Source: Clostridia bacterium
GTDB lineage: Bacteria; Bacillota_A; Clostridia; Oscillospirales; CAG-272
Direction: 5' to 3'
Assembly (NCBI GenBank): GCA_017501175.1
Contig: JAFVXK010000016.1
Span: forward strand, 3,911 to 67,910
DNA: 64,000 bases
This document shows, piece by piece, positions 42,478-51,964 of this stretch (the first letter of the stretch is position 1; the number at the start of each line of letters is the position of its first letter). The position numbers were made by a program, and so were the translations under genes. Below the pieces are notes generated by a model. That model worked only from the letters and a program-made list of their open reading frames with translations, was not told the origin of the DNA and did not search any database.

Positions 42478-43236
42478 ATGAAAAAAGACAATATTTACGT
42501 TACGGAGCTTTCAACCTCAAACCATTTTTTTAAAAACCACCACTTTTGCCGCGGAAACAGCAACAAAAGGAAAACTCGCATCGGGCTTGTCCTCAAGGGG
42601 AGCGGCACTTATATTTATTTAAATAAAAGACTTAGCGTATCCGAGGGGGACGCCGTATTTATTCCCGAGAACATTTATTGCTACTCCGAGTGGCAGGGCA
42701 CGCCGGATATAAGCGTCGTCTATCTCAGCTGCTTTATGCACTACGAGAGCTTTACCTACGAGCCCCAGAGAATTGAGATAGACGAGTGTATAAAAAGCGA
42801 TATTCTGCAAATTGCCGAGCTGCTCTCGGGCGGGGAGCTTGAAATTCTCGAGGCGTATTCGCGATTTTACAAAATACTGCAAACGGTTATCACAAAATTA
42901 GAAAAAACCAACATTGTGTTTGACAAGACTCTGCAAACCGCAATTGAGTTTATAACGGACAACTGGGACAAGAGCTTTTCCGTCGCCGACATTGCGAAAA
43001 AATGCTGTGTCAGCGAATCCTCGCTTTACCACCTGTTCCAAAGAGAACTCGGCAAATCGCCCGTAAGCTTCTTAAATTCAATAAGGATAAATCTTGCGAT
43101 AGAAAAACTCGAAAACAGTAATTTTTCCATTTCAACAATCGGCAAGCTCGTCGGATTTAACTCCGAAAACTATTTCAGACGGGTATTTACCGAGCTGACG
43201 GGAACGACGCCGCTAAAATACAGGAAGAAGCATTAA
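42478..43236 (+). CDS. AraC-family regulator
   Basis: 252 residues. Cupin-like N-terminal domain with RIGLVLKGSGTYIYLNKRLSV, then two HTH units (SFSVADIAKKCCVSESSLYHLFQRELG; FSISTIGKLVGFNSENYFRRVFTELTG). AAGGAAA before the ATG. It is divergent from the MBL/dehydrogenase operon (42334) with 143 bp between, and is the likely regulator of that operon. A class V aminotransferase follows downstream on its own promoter. Confidence 0.9.
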   Translation: MKKDNIYVTELSTSNHFFKNHHFCRGNSNKRKTRIGLVLKGSGTYIYLNKRLSVSEGDAVFIPENIYCYSEWQGTPDISVVYLSCFMHYESFTYEPQRIEIDECIKSDILQIAELLSGGELEILEAYSRFYKILQTVITKLEKTNIVFDKTLQTAIEFITDNWDKSFSVADIAKKCCVSESSLYHLFQRELGKSPVSFLNSIRINLAIEKLENSNFSISTIGKLVGFNSENYFRRVFTELTGTTPLKYRKKH

Positions 43237-43298
43237 AGAAAAGCCTCTTCACACAACATGTTTTCGTGCACTTTTTCGATATAAATCCTAAAAAGGTA

Positions 43299-43326
43299 TT
43301 TACATTTTTGTTTTTTGTGCTATAAT
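43299..43326 (+). promoter_or_regulatory. Promoter of the class V aminotransferase
   Basis: TTTACA (43299-43304), 16-bp spacer, TATAAT (43321-43326), 57 bp before the start codon. Confidence 0.7.
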
Positions 43327-43383
43327 ATATCAAAGAGTGCGATATTGCGCTGCACAACGAAGTGACAAAAGGACGGTATTATT

Positions 43384-44712
43384 ATGAAATCAGTCGAAAG
43401 GGCAGATTTGAAAGCAAATTACCCTCACGGGCTCCTGTTTGAAGAAGCCCTTCAAAAAGAGCTGAAGGAAAAATTCTGTTTTGCCGATGCTGACCCCGAT
43501 TTCGGAGAAAGGCTCTTTTTTGAAAATTCAGGCGGAAGCCTGAGGCTGAAAAAATGCGTCGAGGCAAAGGCAAAATACGAGCAGTTTCCCGACTGTCCCG
43601 AGAGAATTCACAGCCGTTCTGTTGGACTGAAGAGCCTTGTGGAAAACGGCACTAAGGACATACTCGAAACGGTATTCGGCGCGAAAAGCGGTGCTCTTAT
43701 TACCGAGCTTACCGCATCGCAGACAATGTTCCATATGGTTGAAATCATTATGGAAAACGTGCCCGGCAAAAATGCCGTCGTTTCTTCTATTGAACACCCC
43801 TCGGCGTTTGACGCTATCGAATATTTCTGCAAAAAAACCGGCAAGGAGATGCGCGTAGTTCCCGCAAATCCCAAAACAGGCGGTATTGACACAGACGAGG
43901 TTATAAAGCTCGTCGATAAGGACACCTGCCTTTTATCGATTATATCCGCCTCGAACATTTCGGGAAATATAATGGACATAGAAGAAATCGTAAAAAGGGC
44001 AAGAGAAATAAAGCCCGACCTTTACATAATTTCCGACGCCGTTCAGCACGCCCCCCACGCAGTGCTTGACGTGGAGCGGCTTAAAATCGACGGTATGAAT
44101 TTTGCTCCCTACAAGTTCTTCGGTGTCAGAGGCTGCGGATTTGCCTACGTATCCGACAGAGTTGCAGCCCTTCCCCACCGCAAGCTCATCGCAAAGGACG
44201 AAAAGATCTTTGAGCTTGGAACGAGCACTCCCGCAAATTTTGCCGCTACTACCGAAATCATAAACTACGTGTGCGAGATAGGAAAGCACTTCATAGACAG
44301 CGAGGACAGGCGCAGCCTCTTCACCGAGGGTATGAAGCGTATCCATCTTCACGAGCGCGCCCTGCTTTACAGAATGCTTGAAGGCACAAAAGAAATTCCC
44401 GGACTTCGCCATATCCCCGGTGTTACCGTTTATCTCGACGTTGATGACCTGGAAAGTCGCGACTTGATTTGCGCCATTTCTATTGACGGAATGGACTACA
44501 CCGCCTGCGTTGCAGAATATCAAAGGCGTGGCGCAACCGTTTACGAAAGAGTTCTCGAAAGCCTCTATTCAAAGAGGATACTCGAGGCGTTAGAGCTTCG
44601 CGGCGCTATCAGAGTTTCGCCTCTTCACTGCCACGGCACAAGCGATATTGATAAATTCCTTCGTATAACCGCCGAGCTCGCGCGCGACGCCGCAGAGGGA
44701 AAAATCAGCTGA
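43384..44712 (+). CDS. Class V PLP-dependent aminotransferase/cysteine-desulfurase-like protein
   Basis: 442 residues of the fold I class V family. FFENSGGSLRLKK at the N terminus, SSIEHPSAFDAIEYF, SASNISGNIMDI, ISDAVQHAPHAVLDV and the PLP-Lys region FAPYKFFGVRGCGFAYVS are evident. Relatives include SufS, isopenicillin-N epimerase and kynureninase-like enzymes. The invariant Cys of true cysteine desulfurases cannot be assigned with certainty, so the reaction is uncertain. A clear sigma-A promoter precedes it and a strong terminator follows. Confidence 0.8.
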   Translation: MKSVERADLKANYPHGLLFEEALQKELKEKFCFADADPDFGERLFFENSGGSLRLKKCVEAKAKYEQFPDCPERIHSRSVGLKSLVENGTKDILETVFGAKSGALITELTASQTMFHMVEIIMENVPGKNAVVSSIEHPSAFDAIEYFCKKTGKEMRVVPANPKTGGIDTDEVIKLVDKDTCLLSIISASNISGNIMDIEEIVKRAREIKPDLYIISDAVQHAPHAVLDVERLKIDGMNFAPYKFFGVRGCGFAYVSDRVAALPHRKLIAKDEKIFELGTSTPANFAATTEIINYVCEIGKHFIDSEDRRSLFTEGMKRIHLHERALLYRMLEGTKEIPGLRHIPGVTVYLDVDDLESRDLICAISIDGMDYTACVAEYQRRGATVYERVLESLYSKRILEALELRGAIRVSPLHCHGTSDIDKFLRITAELARDAAEGKIS

Positions 44713-44727
44713 AAACTACTAAAATAC

Positions 44728-44785
44728 AAGGTGTTCACCACGTTAGTCACTCATTTTTGAAGTGACGTGGGAACACCTTTTTCTT
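44728..44785. terminator. Bidirectional terminator
   Basis: AGGTGTTC.CCACGT...TCACT pairs with AGTGACGTGG.GAACACCT, followed by TTTTTCTT. It serves the class V enzyme and the convergent LysR gene. Confidence 0.9.
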
Positions 44786-45722
44786 ATTTTTGTGAAATCA
44801 AATTCATAAACTCCTGCATTGCGCGAGTCCTATGCTTATGCTTTTTGAAATAGAAATAAACCTTTCTGTCAGCCGCAGTGCTGCTGATTTTGTAGTACGC
44901 CATACTGTCGTGCGAAGGCATTTTCTCGATAACCGTATCGCTGATAAAGGTTGCACCAATCTTTGTCGTAGCAATCATATACGCTGTAGCCTGCTGATGA
45001 ACCTCAAGGGCGATTATCGGTTGAAATCCCGCTTCCTTGCACATCTTATCGCCCCTTATGCGAGTGTCATTGTTTTGCGTGAGCATAACAAAGGGCACGT
45101 TGCGAAAAACCGACAAGGGGACGGCGGGATAGCAGTCGCTTTTGTATCCCTTAGAGTTAATACATTCCTCGTCAAGCGCATACTCCCTGACCATATCACA
45201 TTCTTCAAATATCTTGGGTACTGCAAGAAGAATTTTTTCCTCGGAATAAAGTGCTTTTTCATAGAGTCCGGCATCATAATGATTGTTGTCAATTACCATA
45301 TCGACCTTATTAGTTGAGAGGAGCGATTCAAGCATTTCGGTGTTTCCCTCTGTCAAATTAATGCTTACGTCCGGATATTTCTTCTTGAATTCGGCTATTA
45401 TCGGCGGCAGCGCGTAAGCGGCAAAAACGTTGCTCGCGCCAACAGAAAGCGAGCCAATCCGTAGCATGTTCGCGTCGCTTATGAAATTTTCTATATTTTT
45501 CTCTATCTCAAAAACGTTCTCAACTGCCTTAATATACCTTTCTCCAAACTCGGTGAGGCGCAGAGGCGAGGTGCTTCTGTCAAATATAGGCATTCCCAGT
45601 TCCTCTTCCAGCTTTATAATTCTTGCACTGAGCGAGGGCTGACTTATATAAAGGTTGCTTGCAGCCTTCGAGATGCTTTTCTCCTTATATACCTCGTAAA
45701 TATAACTTTTATATTTAAACAC
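44784..45722 (-). CDS. LysR-type transcriptional regulator
   Basis: 312 residues from a GTG at 45722 (AAGGAGAACG upstream). N-terminal winged HTH: YIYEVYKEKSISKAASNLYISQPSLSARIIKLEEELG, then DRSTSPLRLTEFG, and a periplasmic-binding-like effector domain from about residue 90. Divergent from the aminotransferase at 45835 with 112 bp between; by LysR custom it should regulate that gene and itself. The intergenic A+T-rich palindromes around 45746-45770 could hold its site. Confidence 0.9.
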   Translation of the reverse strand: MFKYKSYIYEVYKEKSISKAASNLYISQPSLSARIIKLEEELGMPIFDRSTSPLRLTEFGERYIKAVENVFEIEKNIENFISDANMLRIGSLSVGASNVFAAYALPPIIAEFKKKYPDVSINLTEGNTEMLESLLSTNKVDMVIDNNHYDAGLYEKALYSEEKILLAVPKIFEECDMVREYALDEECINSKGYKSDCYPAVPLSVFRNVPFVMLTQNNDTRIRGDKMCKEAGFQPIIALEVHQQATAYMIATTKIGATFISDTVIEKMPSHDSMAYYKISSTAADRKVYFYFKKHKHRTRAMQEFMNLISQK

Positions 45723-45773
45723 AGCGTTCTCCTTATAATCAAAAAATTATAATTCATATATAAATATAGGTAT

Positions 45774-45802
45774 TTGACTATATTATATCACGGGTGTATA
45801 AT
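45774..45802 (+). promoter_or_regulatory. Promoter of the class I aminotransferase
   Basis: TTGACT (45774-45779), 17-bp spacer, TATAAT (45797-45802), 33 bp before the ATG, in the LysR-controlled divergent region. Confidence 0.8.
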
Positions 45803-45834
45803 ATTGTCAACGAAAAAATCATCACGAGGTTAAA

Positions 45835-47052
45835 ATGAAAGCTATACTTGGCGCAGAAAAAATGGAGAATATTCACTCGGACATTCGAGGTCCGCTTTTT
45901 TACGAGGCACTTGATATGCAAAAGCGCGGAATAGATGTGCTAAAGTTGAATACGGGCAATCCGGCGAGCTTTGGCTTTGAGATGCCTGAGAGCATAAAAA
46001 GCGCCCTGAAGGAACGGCTAGATAAGGCGCTCGGATACTGTGATTTTCGCGGTATGCCCGAAGCGCGCGCGGCAATTACCGCCTACCATAAATCAAAAGG
46101 GCTTAAAGATATATGCGAGGACGACATCTATATCGGAAACGGTGTCAGCGAGGTTGTCACCTTCGCGCTTCAATCACTTCTGAATCCGGGCGATGAGGTT
46201 CTTCTCCCTTCTCCCTGCTACTCGCTTTGGAGCAACAGCGTTCATCTTTGCGACGCTAAGCCCGTGTTTTACATCTGCGATGAATCGTCGGATTGGTTTC
46301 CAGATTGCAAGGACATAGAAGCAAAAATCACGAAGAAAACCAAAGCAATAGTTATAATCAATCCCAACAATCCCACAGGAGCGCTCTATTCAAAGGACCT
46401 TCTTTTTAAAATAGCCGACGTTGCAAGAAGAAACAACCTGCTTATCTTCTCCGACGAGATATACGACAGGCTGGTTTTGGATGGCCTTTTTCACACATCC
46501 GTTGCCGCTCTTGCCCCTGACATTCCCGTTGTTACTATGAACGGGCTTTCAAAATCTCACTGTCTTTGCGGCTTTCGCTGCGGCTGGATGGTTATCAGTG
46601 GACCAAAGACTCTGACAGAAAAATACAGGCAGAATTTGGTCAAACTCACGTCCATGCGACTTTGCGCAAACGCCCTCTCGCAGCTCGTTATTCCCGCCGC
46701 CCTGAGCGACATAAAAACTCCTATTTCAATGGTAAGCCCCGGCGGACGAGTTTTTGAGCAGCGCGAGGCTGCCGCCGCCGAGCTTTCAAAAATAACGTCA
46801 ATCTCGTTCGTAAAAAACAAGGCGGCTTTTTACGTCTTCCCGAGGCTCGACTGCAAAAAGCTGAACATAAGCGACGACAAAAAATTTGCCCGCGACCTTT
46901 TGCATGCAACCAACATTTTGATAGTCCCCGGCAGTGGTTTTGATTGGCAAAGACCTGACCATTTCAGAATAGTAATGCTCCCCGAGTCCAAAATACTTAA
47001 AAGCGCAATTCACAGCATGGGGGAATTTCTGGACACCTACAAGCAAAAATAA
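45835..47052 (+). CDS. Class I/II aminotransferase (AlaA/AspC-like)
   Basis: 405 residues, fold I PLP enzyme. LNTGNPASFGF, YCDFRGMPEARAAIT, NGVSEVVTFALQSLL, INPNNPTGALYSKDL, FSDEIYDRLVLDG, and the PLP-Lys block NGLSKSHCLCGFRCGW are seen. These are typical of alanine/glutamate-type transaminases (AlaA/AlaT). Exact amino donor and acceptor are uncertain. Transcribed divergently from the LysR gene and followed by its own terminator; probably LysR-regulated. Confidence 0.87.
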   Translation: MKAILGAEKMENIHSDIRGPLFYEALDMQKRGIDVLKLNTGNPASFGFEMPESIKSALKERLDKALGYCDFRGMPEARAAITAYHKSKGLKDICEDDIYIGNGVSEVVTFALQSLLNPGDEVLLPSPCYSLWSNSVHLCDAKPVFYICDESSDWFPDCKDIEAKITKKTKAIVIINPNNPTGALYSKDLLFKIADVARRNNLLIFSDEIYDRLVLDGLFHTSVAALAPDIPVVTMNGLSKSHCLCGFRCGWMVISGPKTLTEKYRQNLVKLTSMRLCANALSQLVIPAALSDIKTPISMVSPGGRVFEQREAAAAELSKITSISFVKNKAAFYVFPRLDCKKLNISDDKKFARDLLHATNILIVPGSGFDWQRPDHFRIVMLPESKILKSAIHSMGEFLDTYKQK

Positions 47053-47086
47053 ACTGTAAAATCTTTTATCAAAAGCGGCAAAGCAT

Positions 47087-47119
47087 AGCTTCTCTCAAAA
47101 ATAGGGAGAAGCTCTTTTT
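47087..47119 (+). terminator. Terminator of the class I aminotransferase
   Basis: AGCTTCTC (47087-47094) pairs with GAGAAGCT (47106-47113), followed by CTTTTTATA. Confidence 0.82.
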
Positions 47120-47171
47120 ATAAAGCAAGCTAAGTCCCCTACCACCTGCACGATTAAAAAGCGATATACCA

Positions 47172-47200
47172 TTGACTTTTTGGCTCTTGTGTGATAAAAT
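47172..47200 (+). promoter_or_regulatory. Promoter of the ABC exporter
   Basis: TTGACT (47172-47177), 17-bp spacer, TAAAAT (47195-47200), 27 bp before the ATG. Confidence 0.72.
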
Positions 47201-47227
47201 TTATAAAAACACAAAAAGGAACGGAAA

Positions 47228-48946
47228 ATGCTTAAACGATTTTTGAGCTATTATAAGCCGCACAGAAAAATCTTCGTTCTCGATATGCTGGCATCGCTCG
47301 CGGTTGCGCTTCTCGGAATTATATACCCGATAGTCACGCGCACAATGCTCAACGACTACATACCCGAGAAAAAATACGGCCTGATTATAATATCGGGCAT
47401 AATTCTGCTCTGCCTTTATCTTGTGAGAATGCTTCTCAACTTCTTCATACAGTACAAAGGACACGTAATGGGTGTAAAAATGCAGGCAGAGATGCGAAGC
47501 CAGATGTTCCGTCACCTTGAACGATTACCCTTTGGCTATTTTGACGGGCACGAAACGGGCAAACTGATGTCAAGAATGACCAATGACCTTATGAACATCA
47601 GCGAGCTTGCCCACCACGGCCCTGAGAACGTCATAATTTCCGGCATCTCCATAATCGTTTCCTTCGTATATCTTTCCACCATCAATCTGTGGCTGACGCT
47701 GATAATATTCGCCTGCGTTCCGCTTCTTTTGATAATTGCAATGCTGCTTCGCAAGAAAATGGTCAGCGCGTTCAAAAAGAGCCGTGAGGCTATCTCCGAG
47801 ATAAACGCCTCGCTTGAGAGCAGTATTTCGGGCATTCGCGTCACAAAGGCATTCACCAACGCCGAGCGTGAACAGGAGAAGTTCGAGCGCGGCAACGAGT
47901 TTTTCATTAGCTCACGCAAGGAAGCCTACAAGGCGATGGGACAGTTCCATTCCTCGACCACCTTCATTACCGATATATTCAACGTCATTATTCTTATCGC
48001 AGGCGGTCTTTTCCTCTACGGCGGAATAATTGAGAACGTCGGAGATTACTCTGCCTTCGTCGTTTCGGTGGGGCTTTTCGTATCTCCGGTTATGACGCTC
48101 ATCAATTTTATGGAGCAGTACCAGGACGGCGTGACAGGCTTTGAGCGCTTTTGCGAGGTGCTTGACGCAACTCCCGAGCTGGATTCCGACGGTGCACTTG
48201 ATGCAGGACGTCTTTGGGGACGTATCGTGTTCGATAACGTAACGTCGGCATACGAAGAGGGCAAGGAAATTCTCAAGGGCGTAAGCCTTGACGTCGGCGT
48301 CGGCAAGAAATTCGCTCTCGTCGGCCCGTCGGGCGGCGGAAAAACCACTATCTGCCACCTTATCCCGCACTTTTACGACGTGTCGGACGGACGCATACTT
48401 ATAGACGGCAGGGATATCCGGAGCTACACGCTTGAGTCACTGCGCCGGAACATCGGCATCGTCCAGCAGGACGTTTATCTGTTCAACGCCTCAATACGCG
48501 AGAACATTCTCTACGGCAGGCTTGACGCTACCGAGGAGGAGGTAATCGAGGCGGCAAAGCGCGCAAATATTCACGACCACGTTATGACGCTTGAGGACGG
48601 ATACGATACCGTTATAGGTGAGCGCGGAGTAAGGCTCTCGGGCGGTCAGAAGCAAAGGCTCTCAATAGCCCGCGTATTCCTCAAGAACCCCGCAATTCTC
48701 ATACTCGACGAGGCGACGAGCGCCCTCGATAATACCACGGAAATCTTGATACAAGCGGCACTCGACGAGCTGTGCGTGGGACGCACGACGATAGTCGTTG
48801 CACACCGCCTTTCCACCGTCAAGAACGCAGACGAAATAGCCGTCGTCAAGGACGGAGAAATCGTAGAATACGGCTCGCACGACGAGCTTTTAGCACTTGA
48901 CGGTAACTACGCGAAGCTCTACCGCGAGCAGTTCCGCGAGAATTAA
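47228..48946 (+). CDS. ABC exporter half-transporter (type IV, MsbA/LmrA-like)
   Basis: 572 residues: an N-terminal six-helix membrane domain (about 15-305) and a C-terminal ATPase domain with Walker A GPSGGGKTT, signature LSGGQKQR, Walker B ILILDEATS, and the H-loop VAHRLS. Intact in all catalytic residues and of normal length for a homodimeric lipid or drug exporter. No partner gene, so it probably works as a homodimer. Substrate unknown. Own sigma-A promoter; a symmetrical hairpin follows. Confidence 0.93.
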   Translation: MLKRFLSYYKPHRKIFVLDMLASLAVALLGIIYPIVTRTMLNDYIPEKKYGLIIISGIILLCLYLVRMLLNFFIQYKGHVMGVKMQAEMRSQMFRHLERLPFGYFDGHETGKLMSRMTNDLMNISELAHHGPENVIISGISIIVSFVYLSTINLWLTLIIFACVPLLLIIAMLLRKKMVSAFKKSREAISEINASLESSISGIRVTKAFTNAEREQEKFERGNEFFISSRKEAYKAMGQFHSSTTFITDIFNVIILIAGGLFLYGGIIENVGDYSAFVVSVGLFVSPVMTLINFMEQYQDGVTGFERFCEVLDATPELDSDGALDAGRLWGRIVFDNVTSAYEEGKEILKGVSLDVGVGKKFALVGPSGGGKTTICHLIPHFYDVSDGRILIDGRDIRSYTLESLRRNIGIVQQDVYLFNASIRENILYGRLDATEEEVIEAAKRANIHDHVMTLEDGYDTVIGERGVRLSGGQKQRLSIARVFLKNPAILILDEATSALDNTTEILIQAALDELCVGRTTIVVAHRLSTVKNADEIAVVKDGEIVEYGSHDELLALDGNYAKLYREQFREN

Positions 48947-48972
48947 ACCAAAAACACAAAAGGATAGTAAAA

Positions 48973-49000
48973 GGGTGAGCCGATTTTGGCTCACCCTCAT
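48973..49000. terminator. Terminator, bidirectional
   Basis: GGGTGAGCC (48973-48981) pairs with GGCTCACCC (48988-48996) between the convergent ABC exporter and zinc-ribbon membrane gene. Confidence 0.75.
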
Positions 49001-49019
49001 TTATTACAAGAATCTAAAA

Positions 49020-50624
49020 TTAAAATTGTGGCTCAAAATTAACGGCAGTATATCTGTCGCTTATTCGTTTTGCCTTTTTTGCCTTGGGAACAAGGCTTCC
49101 GGGGCAGAATATTGAACCTAGCGCAAATATAAACATTATTATAATTCCTACACTTATACTCACGTCGTAACTCGGTCTAATGTATATGTTTGCATAATAA
49201 TTGGCTACAACGACTAATACTATCGTCATAATTAGCGCCAGTGCGGCGAAGACCGCGGTATATATCTTTGAAATCGTTACAAGAAGCTTCACGTGCTTAC
49301 CTGTGATAAAGAAGTATAGACTCTGCCAAAGGATAAGCAATGCGAAAATAACGGTAACAATAAAGAAAATTACTATAAGCGACATTGCATTGAGTAGAGG
49401 AATGTCCAATTTTGCTCCCAGCAATTGAACCAAAATATCCGAATTCGCGCTCTCACCCATATCGCCTTCTATTTGCTTTTTGGTCATCCGCGTGAAAATT
49501 TCCATTCTCTTTGCGAAATATGCTTCCTTCTCCAACTTGGACATTGCAATCAAAGAGTCAAAATCTTCGCCTTCATCATTGCTTATTGCAAGCCCCTCGA
49601 AGAAACTGACCTTGTGAGATACAGTCACGTTTTTTTCATTATCAGAATAACTTCCGCTAACCTCGGTCTTGAAGGTTACCAAAAATATCGGTGCAAAAGC
49701 AAGGCAGAAAACAACCACCGAAAGAACCAGCGCGATAGCGCGTGATACTATATTTCTGACGGTATCTCTGTTAGAGAATATATAACGGAAAATCATTGAT
49801 ATGATAACTACTGTCACAACGCAAATCAAAGACCATATTGCCATAGCAGACATTCTGCCGCCTGTATAAATATTTCCTGCATAATAAGCAGCTAAAATAA
49901 TCGCCGGCGAAGCAGTAATCAATGCTACCGTCCATTTGTAAAGCTGTGCCTTGCCTCTGTTAACTATATTGAACGTAGCGAGAAGGTTGAGAAGTGCCAC
50001 TACAAAAAGGGCTACGCAAAGAATAATATTCAGAATTCCAAAAATCGTGCTCGCAACGAGTGATACGGAAGGACCACCGTCATCAAGCTGAGTTACAGCT
50101 CTAAGACTAATGAAAAAGATTTGGTTAATCTTACTTTTTTCCTTTAGAGTGAGATTTTCAAAATCATCGTCGTCAAAATCTCTGAATTCATCCACCAGTT
50201 CGCTATATGCGTCGTTTAAATCATCAATATCATCAGTATCCTTAAAGCTATCGAAGAACAGCGTTATATACTGAAAAGCGTTAAGACTAAACGTAACATC
50301 GACATCAGCATCCATACTGCCCATCATGGGTATTTCTTCATTATCCAAGCTTGTTATAGGCAAAAACGAACCGACAAGCAAAAGAACAGCCACAGCCATT
50401 ATTATTGAATTTCGAATTATAGCTACTATCCCTGCGCCCTTTTTAATTTTTGGCGTCATCTTAACCGAATCAACAGACACACCGCTTTCTGCGGAGATTT
50501 TCGCGCCTTCCGTTTCAACACGAGTTGATTCAACAGCCTCATCAACAGGTTGCTTTGCACCGCAGTAAGAGCAAAACACAGAACTGTTTGAAATTTCTTT
50601 TTTGCAGTTAATACAACTTTTCAT
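49020..50624 (-). CDS. Zinc-ribbon multi-pass membrane protein, unknown function
   Basis: 534 residues. An N-terminal zinc ribbon CINCKKEI...CSYCGAK (residues 4-23), an acidic linker, then a first membrane segment (about 75-95), an exposed acidic loop (110-175), and several further hydrophobic segments. Relatives are the zinc-ribbon domain membrane proteins of clostridia with no assigned role. It has a near-perfect promoter (TTGACA-17-TACAAT on the minus strand) with an inverted repeat. It faces an XRE regulator, so expression is probably repressor-controlled. Confidence 0.65.
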   Translation of the reverse strand: MKSCINCKKEISNSSVFCSYCGAKQPVDEAVESTRVETEGAKISAESGVSVDSVKMTPKIKKGAGIVAIIRNSIIMAVAVLLLVGSFLPITSLDNEEIPMMGSMDADVDVTFSLNAFQYITLFFDSFKDTDDIDDLNDAYSELVDEFRDFDDDDFENLTLKEKSKINQIFFISLRAVTQLDDGGPSVSLVASTIFGILNIILCVALFVVALLNLLATFNIVNRGKAQLYKWTVALITASPAIILAAYYAGNIYTGGRMSAMAIWSLICVVTVVIISMIFRYIFSNRDTVRNIVSRAIALVLSVVVFCLAFAPIFLVTFKTEVSGSYSDNEKNVTVSHKVSFFEGLAISNDEGEDFDSLIAMSKLEKEAYFAKRMEIFTRMTKKQIEGDMGESANSDILVQLLGAKLDIPLLNAMSLIVIFFIVTVIFALLILWQSLYFFITGKHVKLLVTISKIYTAVFAALALIMTIVLVVVANYYANIYIRPSYDVSISVGIIIMFIFALGSIFCPGSLVPKAKKAKRISDRYTAVNFEPQF

Positions 50625-50643
50625 TTTCTTCTCCTTTTTAGCC

Positions 50644-50718
50644 TATTGGGCTATTTGTAGCCTACATTGTATCATATATAGCCCAATTTGTCAAGAGTTT
50701 CGGTCTATAATTAGACCG
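50644..50718. promoter_or_regulatory. Divergent operator region of the zinc-ribbon and XRE genes
   Basis: Minus-strand promoter TTGACA (50689-50694), 17 bp, TACAAT (50666-50671). TTGGGCTAT (50646-50654) and ATAGCCCAA (50678-50686) form an inverted repeat, one arm in the promoter spacer and one downstream of the -10. A second perfect palindrome, CGGTCTA-TAAT-TAGACCG (50701-50718), lies before the XRE gene and contains its TATAAT. Likely operator sites. Confidence 0.7.
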
Positions 50719-50742
50719 TAATCTTTTTTTTGGAGGCTGAAT

Positions 50743-50985
50743 ATGGATACCTATACAGCGGTTAAAAACAGAATTTTAACGCTCCTCGGCGAGCACAAAA
50801 TGTCTATACACAAGCTAGCAATGGAGTCCGCGGTTGCACCGTCGTCAATTAAAAACATTCTCTACGGAAAGAGCAAAAACCCCGGTATAGTAACCCTGAA
50901 AATGCTCTGCGACGGCTTTGGAATAACCCTTATTGAATTTTTCAACACAGAGGAATTCAAAAATCTGGAGCAGGAAATCAAATAG
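50743..50985 (+). CDS. XRE-family small HTH regulator
   Basis: 80 residues, essentially one helix-turn-helix of the Cro/CI type (NRILTLLGEHKMSIHKLAMESAVAPSSIKNIL, then KNPGIVTLKMLCDGFGITLIEFF). GGAGG seven bases before the ATG. No sensor domain, so DNA binding may depend on dimerisation or on a partner protein. Its position across a shared, palindrome-rich region from the zinc-ribbon membrane gene suggests control of that gene and of itself. Confidence 0.88.
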   Translation: MDTYTAVKNRILTLLGEHKMSIHKLAMESAVAPSSIKNILYGKSKNPGIVTLKMLCDGFGITLIEFFNTEEFKNLEQEIK

Positions 50986-51125
50986 AGTCGGATTGACACT
51001 CATTCTTAATACGCGACGTCACGGACGGCTTCGCCTCATTTTACGTGGGGCGAGGTCGTTTTTTCGAAATTTTACATTTTCAAACGCGATATTTATTGCG
51101 AATTTGGTTCTATCCGAAAAATATA

Positions 51126-51154
51126 TTGATTTTTGACTTCGATATATGTATAAT
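51126..51154 (+). promoter_or_regulatory. Promoter of the nag operon
   Basis: TTGATT (51126-51131), 17-bp spacer, TATAAT (51149-51154), 36 bp before the ATG of nagB. No cre box is obvious nearby. Confidence 0.7.
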
Positions 51155-51190
51155 TAAAGTATAAATACTCTAATACAAGGGGACAGGTCT

Positions 51191-51955
51191 ATGATTAAAC
51201 AGTTCACAAAAGACAAGCTCGTCTGCTCCGTTTACGAAACGCGCGCCGACATGGGCGCAGCGGCGGCAGCCGACGTAAGAGAAAAAATCCTTGAGCTCAC
51301 CGAGGGACGTGAGTACATAAATATGATTTTTGCGGCAGCTCCCTCTCAGAATGAGGTGCTGGCAAGCCTTATTGCCTACAAGGACATTCCTTGGGAGAAG
51401 ATAAACGCCTTCCATATGGACGAGTACATCGGTCTTCCCAAAGAAGCTCCACAGAGATTCGGCAACTTCTTGAAGAATGCAATCTTTGACAGAGTTCCCT
51501 TTAGAAGCGTTAACCTCATCGACTGCTCGGCTACCGACATTGACGTCGAGTGCGAGAGATATTCGAAGCTTCTCTCTGACTTCCCCGTTGACATCGTTTG
51601 CCTCGGCATCGGTGAGAACGGACACATCGCCTTCAACGACCCCGGTGTTGCAGACTTCAACGACAAGGCTCTCGTCAAAAAGGCAAAGCTCGACCTCGTA
51701 TGCCGTCAGCAGCAGGTAAACGACGGCTGCTTCAAATCTCTTGACGAGGTTCCCGAGTATGCGCTGACGCTCACCGTTCCCGCACTCACAAGAGGTAAGT
51801 ACATGTTCTGCGTCGTTCCTGCCGCAACCAAGGCGGACGCGGTTAAGGCTACCGTTGAGGGCCCCATCACCGATATGTGTCCCGCTTCAATTCTTCGCAC
51901 ACACGACGGCGCAAAGCTCTACTGCGACAAGGACAGCGGCGCGTACGTTATATAA
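51191..51955 (+). CDS. nagB: Glucosamine-6-phosphate deaminase/isomerase family protein
   Basis: 254 residues. NMIFAAAPSQNEVLASL (phosphate loop, with AAAPSQ in place of the usual TGSTP), INAFHMDEYIGL, the catalytic region CLGIGENGHIAFNDPG, and LTLTVPALTRGKYMFCVVP are the NagB blocks. It converts glucosamine-6-phosphate to fructose-6-phosphate and ammonia; a relative acting on another amino sugar cannot be excluded given the altered phosphate loop. First gene of a five-gene cluster ending in nagA and an AraC regulator. Confidence 0.85.
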   Translation: MIKQFTKDKLVCSVYETRADMGAAAAADVREKILELTEGREYINMIFAAAPSQNEVLASLIAYKDIPWEKINAFHMDEYIGLPKEAPQRFGNFLKNAIFDRVPFRSVNLIDCSATDIDVECERYSKLLSDFPVDIVCLGIGENGHIAFNDPGVADFNDKALVKKAKLDLVCRQQQVNDGCFKSLDEVPEYALTLTVPALTRGKYMFCVVPAATKADAVKATVEGPITDMCPASILRTHDGAKLYCDKDSGAYVI

Positions 51956-51964
51956 GGAGGCAAA

